NCBI GenBank assembly: GCA_964492245.1
Contig: CAZBJJ010000022.1
Location: forward strand, 1 to 33,081
DNA from: CAZBJJ01 sp964492245
GTDB taxonomy: Bacteria; Spirochaetota; Spirochaetia; Treponematales; Breznakiellaceae
DNA length: 33,081 nucleotides
Direction: 5' to 3'
The notes beneath the pieces are model-generated. The model ran no database searches. It saw only the letters and a program-made list of their open reading frames with translations, and was not told where the DNA came from. Below, in pieces: positions 32,098 through 33,081 of the stretch; the first letter of the stretch is position 1; each line of letters opens with the position of its first letter. The position numbers and the translations under genes were made by a program.

Positions 32098-32988
32098 ATG
32101 GATGCCCGATCAGGCAGGCTCTCTGCGGCCAGCCCCTATCATCTTGCCTTTATTTCCTTAACCAATACCACAACCTTTTTACCGGCCCTGAATGTGCTGT
32201 GGACGATTGCAAGGTTCTTTTTTTTCCCACAGTTTCAAACAAGATTTTTTCCTAAATTTCGGCCGGTAATTAAGGTAGATCACGAGCTCGATGCCTCTAT
32301 TCCCTTCGAGGCCGAGCATGTCGATCTATATTTAAGCTTTATTCCCCTGTGGATGAAGTCCTGCGACCAGCTCTATCGCCTGCGGGGCCGAAGGGCTCTG
32401 CCGGCTATGCGCGATTATTTATTGATGATTGCCCGGCTTTACCGCGAGGCCTCGACGGTGTATTTGACCTGCCAGACGACGACCGAGCGCCCCCATTATT
32501 ACCAGGGTCGCTTTGCCCTTATCCATGCCAGCGATCCTCATTTCCACTGCGTGCCCAGCTTGCATGTTATGATTGTCGCCTATAATTATTGGTGGATGCG
32601 TCGGCTCTATGGCGAATGGAATTTAAATAGGGCCGAAGATGCCCAAGACCTTGCCTGGCTATACGAGCAGGCTCTTTCTATTAGCGAGTCGGTTTTGCTG
32701 GTTAAGCAACACAGCATCAATTGTATTCCCGCCGCTCTTTTTATGCTTAAAGCCCTGGATTCCAGTATCCCTACCGACGAGATCTTACATTTTATAAACC
32801 AGCTTTTTACTATTTTGGGCAGTTCTCTTATAAACAAAGCGAAAATTCGTCAGTTTATCTATGAGAAATTTTTATACCTTTTAGATTTGCACAATTCTGG
32901 GCTTGGCTACTGCGAGGTTGTTTTACAATTTATCGAAGAAATTCGCCTTAATTCCATGGGGATCGGCTCAATTGCCGCAGTTGTATAA
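32098..32988 (+). CDS. Unknown protein with faint PAP2-like motifs
   Basis: 296 residues, directly after the radical SAM stop with three bases between, so the same operon. I do not recognise the family with confidence. Two segments recall the phosphatase motifs of the PAP2/sphingomyelin-synthase superfamily: CVPSLHVMIVAY (compare PSLHxxxA) and VKQHSINCIPAALFM (compare HxxxDxxAG, with the Asp replaced). Hydrophobic stretches occur near residues 14-45 and 155-170, but few are clean transmembrane helices. If the similarity is real, it could be a degenerate lipid phosphate or head-group enzyme. There is no signal peptide. The frame and coupling make the gene itself certain; the function is open. 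Confidence 0.6.
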   Translation: MDARSGRLSAASPYHLAFISLTNTTTFLPALNVLWTIARFFFFPQFQTRFFPKFRPVIKVDHELDASIPFEAEHVDLYLSFIPLWMKSCDQLYRLRGRRALPAMRDYLLMIARLYREASTVYLTCQTTTERPHYYQGRFALIHASDPHFHCVPSLHVMIVAYNYWWMRRLYGEWNLNRAEDAQDLAWLYEQALSISESVLLVKQHSINCIPAALFMLKALDSSIPTDEILHFINQLFTILGSSLINKAKIRQFIYEKFLYLLDLHNSGLGYCEVVLQFIEEIRLNSMGIGSIAAVV

Positions 32989-33040
32989 CTAGTTTACCGA
33001 ATCATTCACCTGGGTCGCCCAGAAACTTTCCGGCGCCCCA

Positions 33041-33081
33041 GTTACAGGCCCCTGGCATAGCGCGGAACATATTCGCCTCCC
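33041..33081 (-). CDS. Possible last codons of a leftward gene entering from the right edge
   Basis: One minus-strand frame reads GGEYVPRYARGL then stop and would be the 3' end of a gene convergent with the operon on its left. A CTGGG/CCCAG hairpin lies just beyond, at 33018-33030. Twelve codons are too few for a firm call. Confidence 0.2.

Overview
The window looks like a chromosomal scaffold from a Treponema-like spirochaete. The grounds are a methyl-accepting chemotaxis protein, a long insertion-bearing GlyA of about 503 residues, a DUF2804 protein, a 692-residue protein of a type I associate with Treponema, and otherwise ordinary housekeeping genes. A block of 100 N inside a tandem repeat indicates a scaffolded draft assembly. 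No rRNA, tRNA or CRISPR array was seen.

Layout. 1-880: the end of a hipA-type kinase gene and a DUF898 remnant. 863-5807: a thioesterase, a Nudix hydrolase, proS, a membrane histidine kinase and a TrmH-family methyltransferase. 5883-10186: an MCP whose NIT sensor domain is interrupted by 21-bp and 15-bp tandem repeats, and a divergent periplasmic-binding/GGDEF protein. 10235-15890: an accessory zone with a truncated SNF2 helicase, the tail of an AlbA_2-type protein, an IstB (IS21) tail, a GNAT acetyltransferase, a metal cassette (RIC-like protein, P1B ATPase, HMA chaperone) between 23-bp direct repeats, and a HigB/HigA-ImmA toxin-antitoxin pair. 16072-24959: core leftward genes (DUF2148, SEC-C protein, purD, vanZ-like, mgtE, glyA behind a probable ZTP riboswitch, rlmB, a beta-CASP nuclease). 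25041-32988: a dehydrogenase-DUF2804-unknown operon, thyX on the other strand, and an SDR/radical SAM/unknown operon.

The most striking signal is in the gaps. Nine genes have a -10 hexamer exactly six bases before their ATG and no Shine-Dalgarno sequence. Five of them also have a -35-like hexamer 16-18 bases further up, and the other four have an extended -10 (TGn). This places the transcription start on the ATG, so these genes should make leaderless mRNAs. Genes inside operons, genes behind the riboswitch, those with GTG or TTG starts, and the accessory genes instead use Shine-Dalgarno sites or translational coupling.

Several starts are corrected here from upstream signals: Nudix (GTG 1331), histidine kinase (TTG 4999), HigA (ATG 15574), HigB (CTG 15890), GlyA (GTG 22661) and ThyX (ATG 29978). 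Links between neighbours include purine and one-carbon metabolism (purD, ZTP-controlled glyA, thyX) and a metal or redox cassette (RIC-like, ATPase, HMA).
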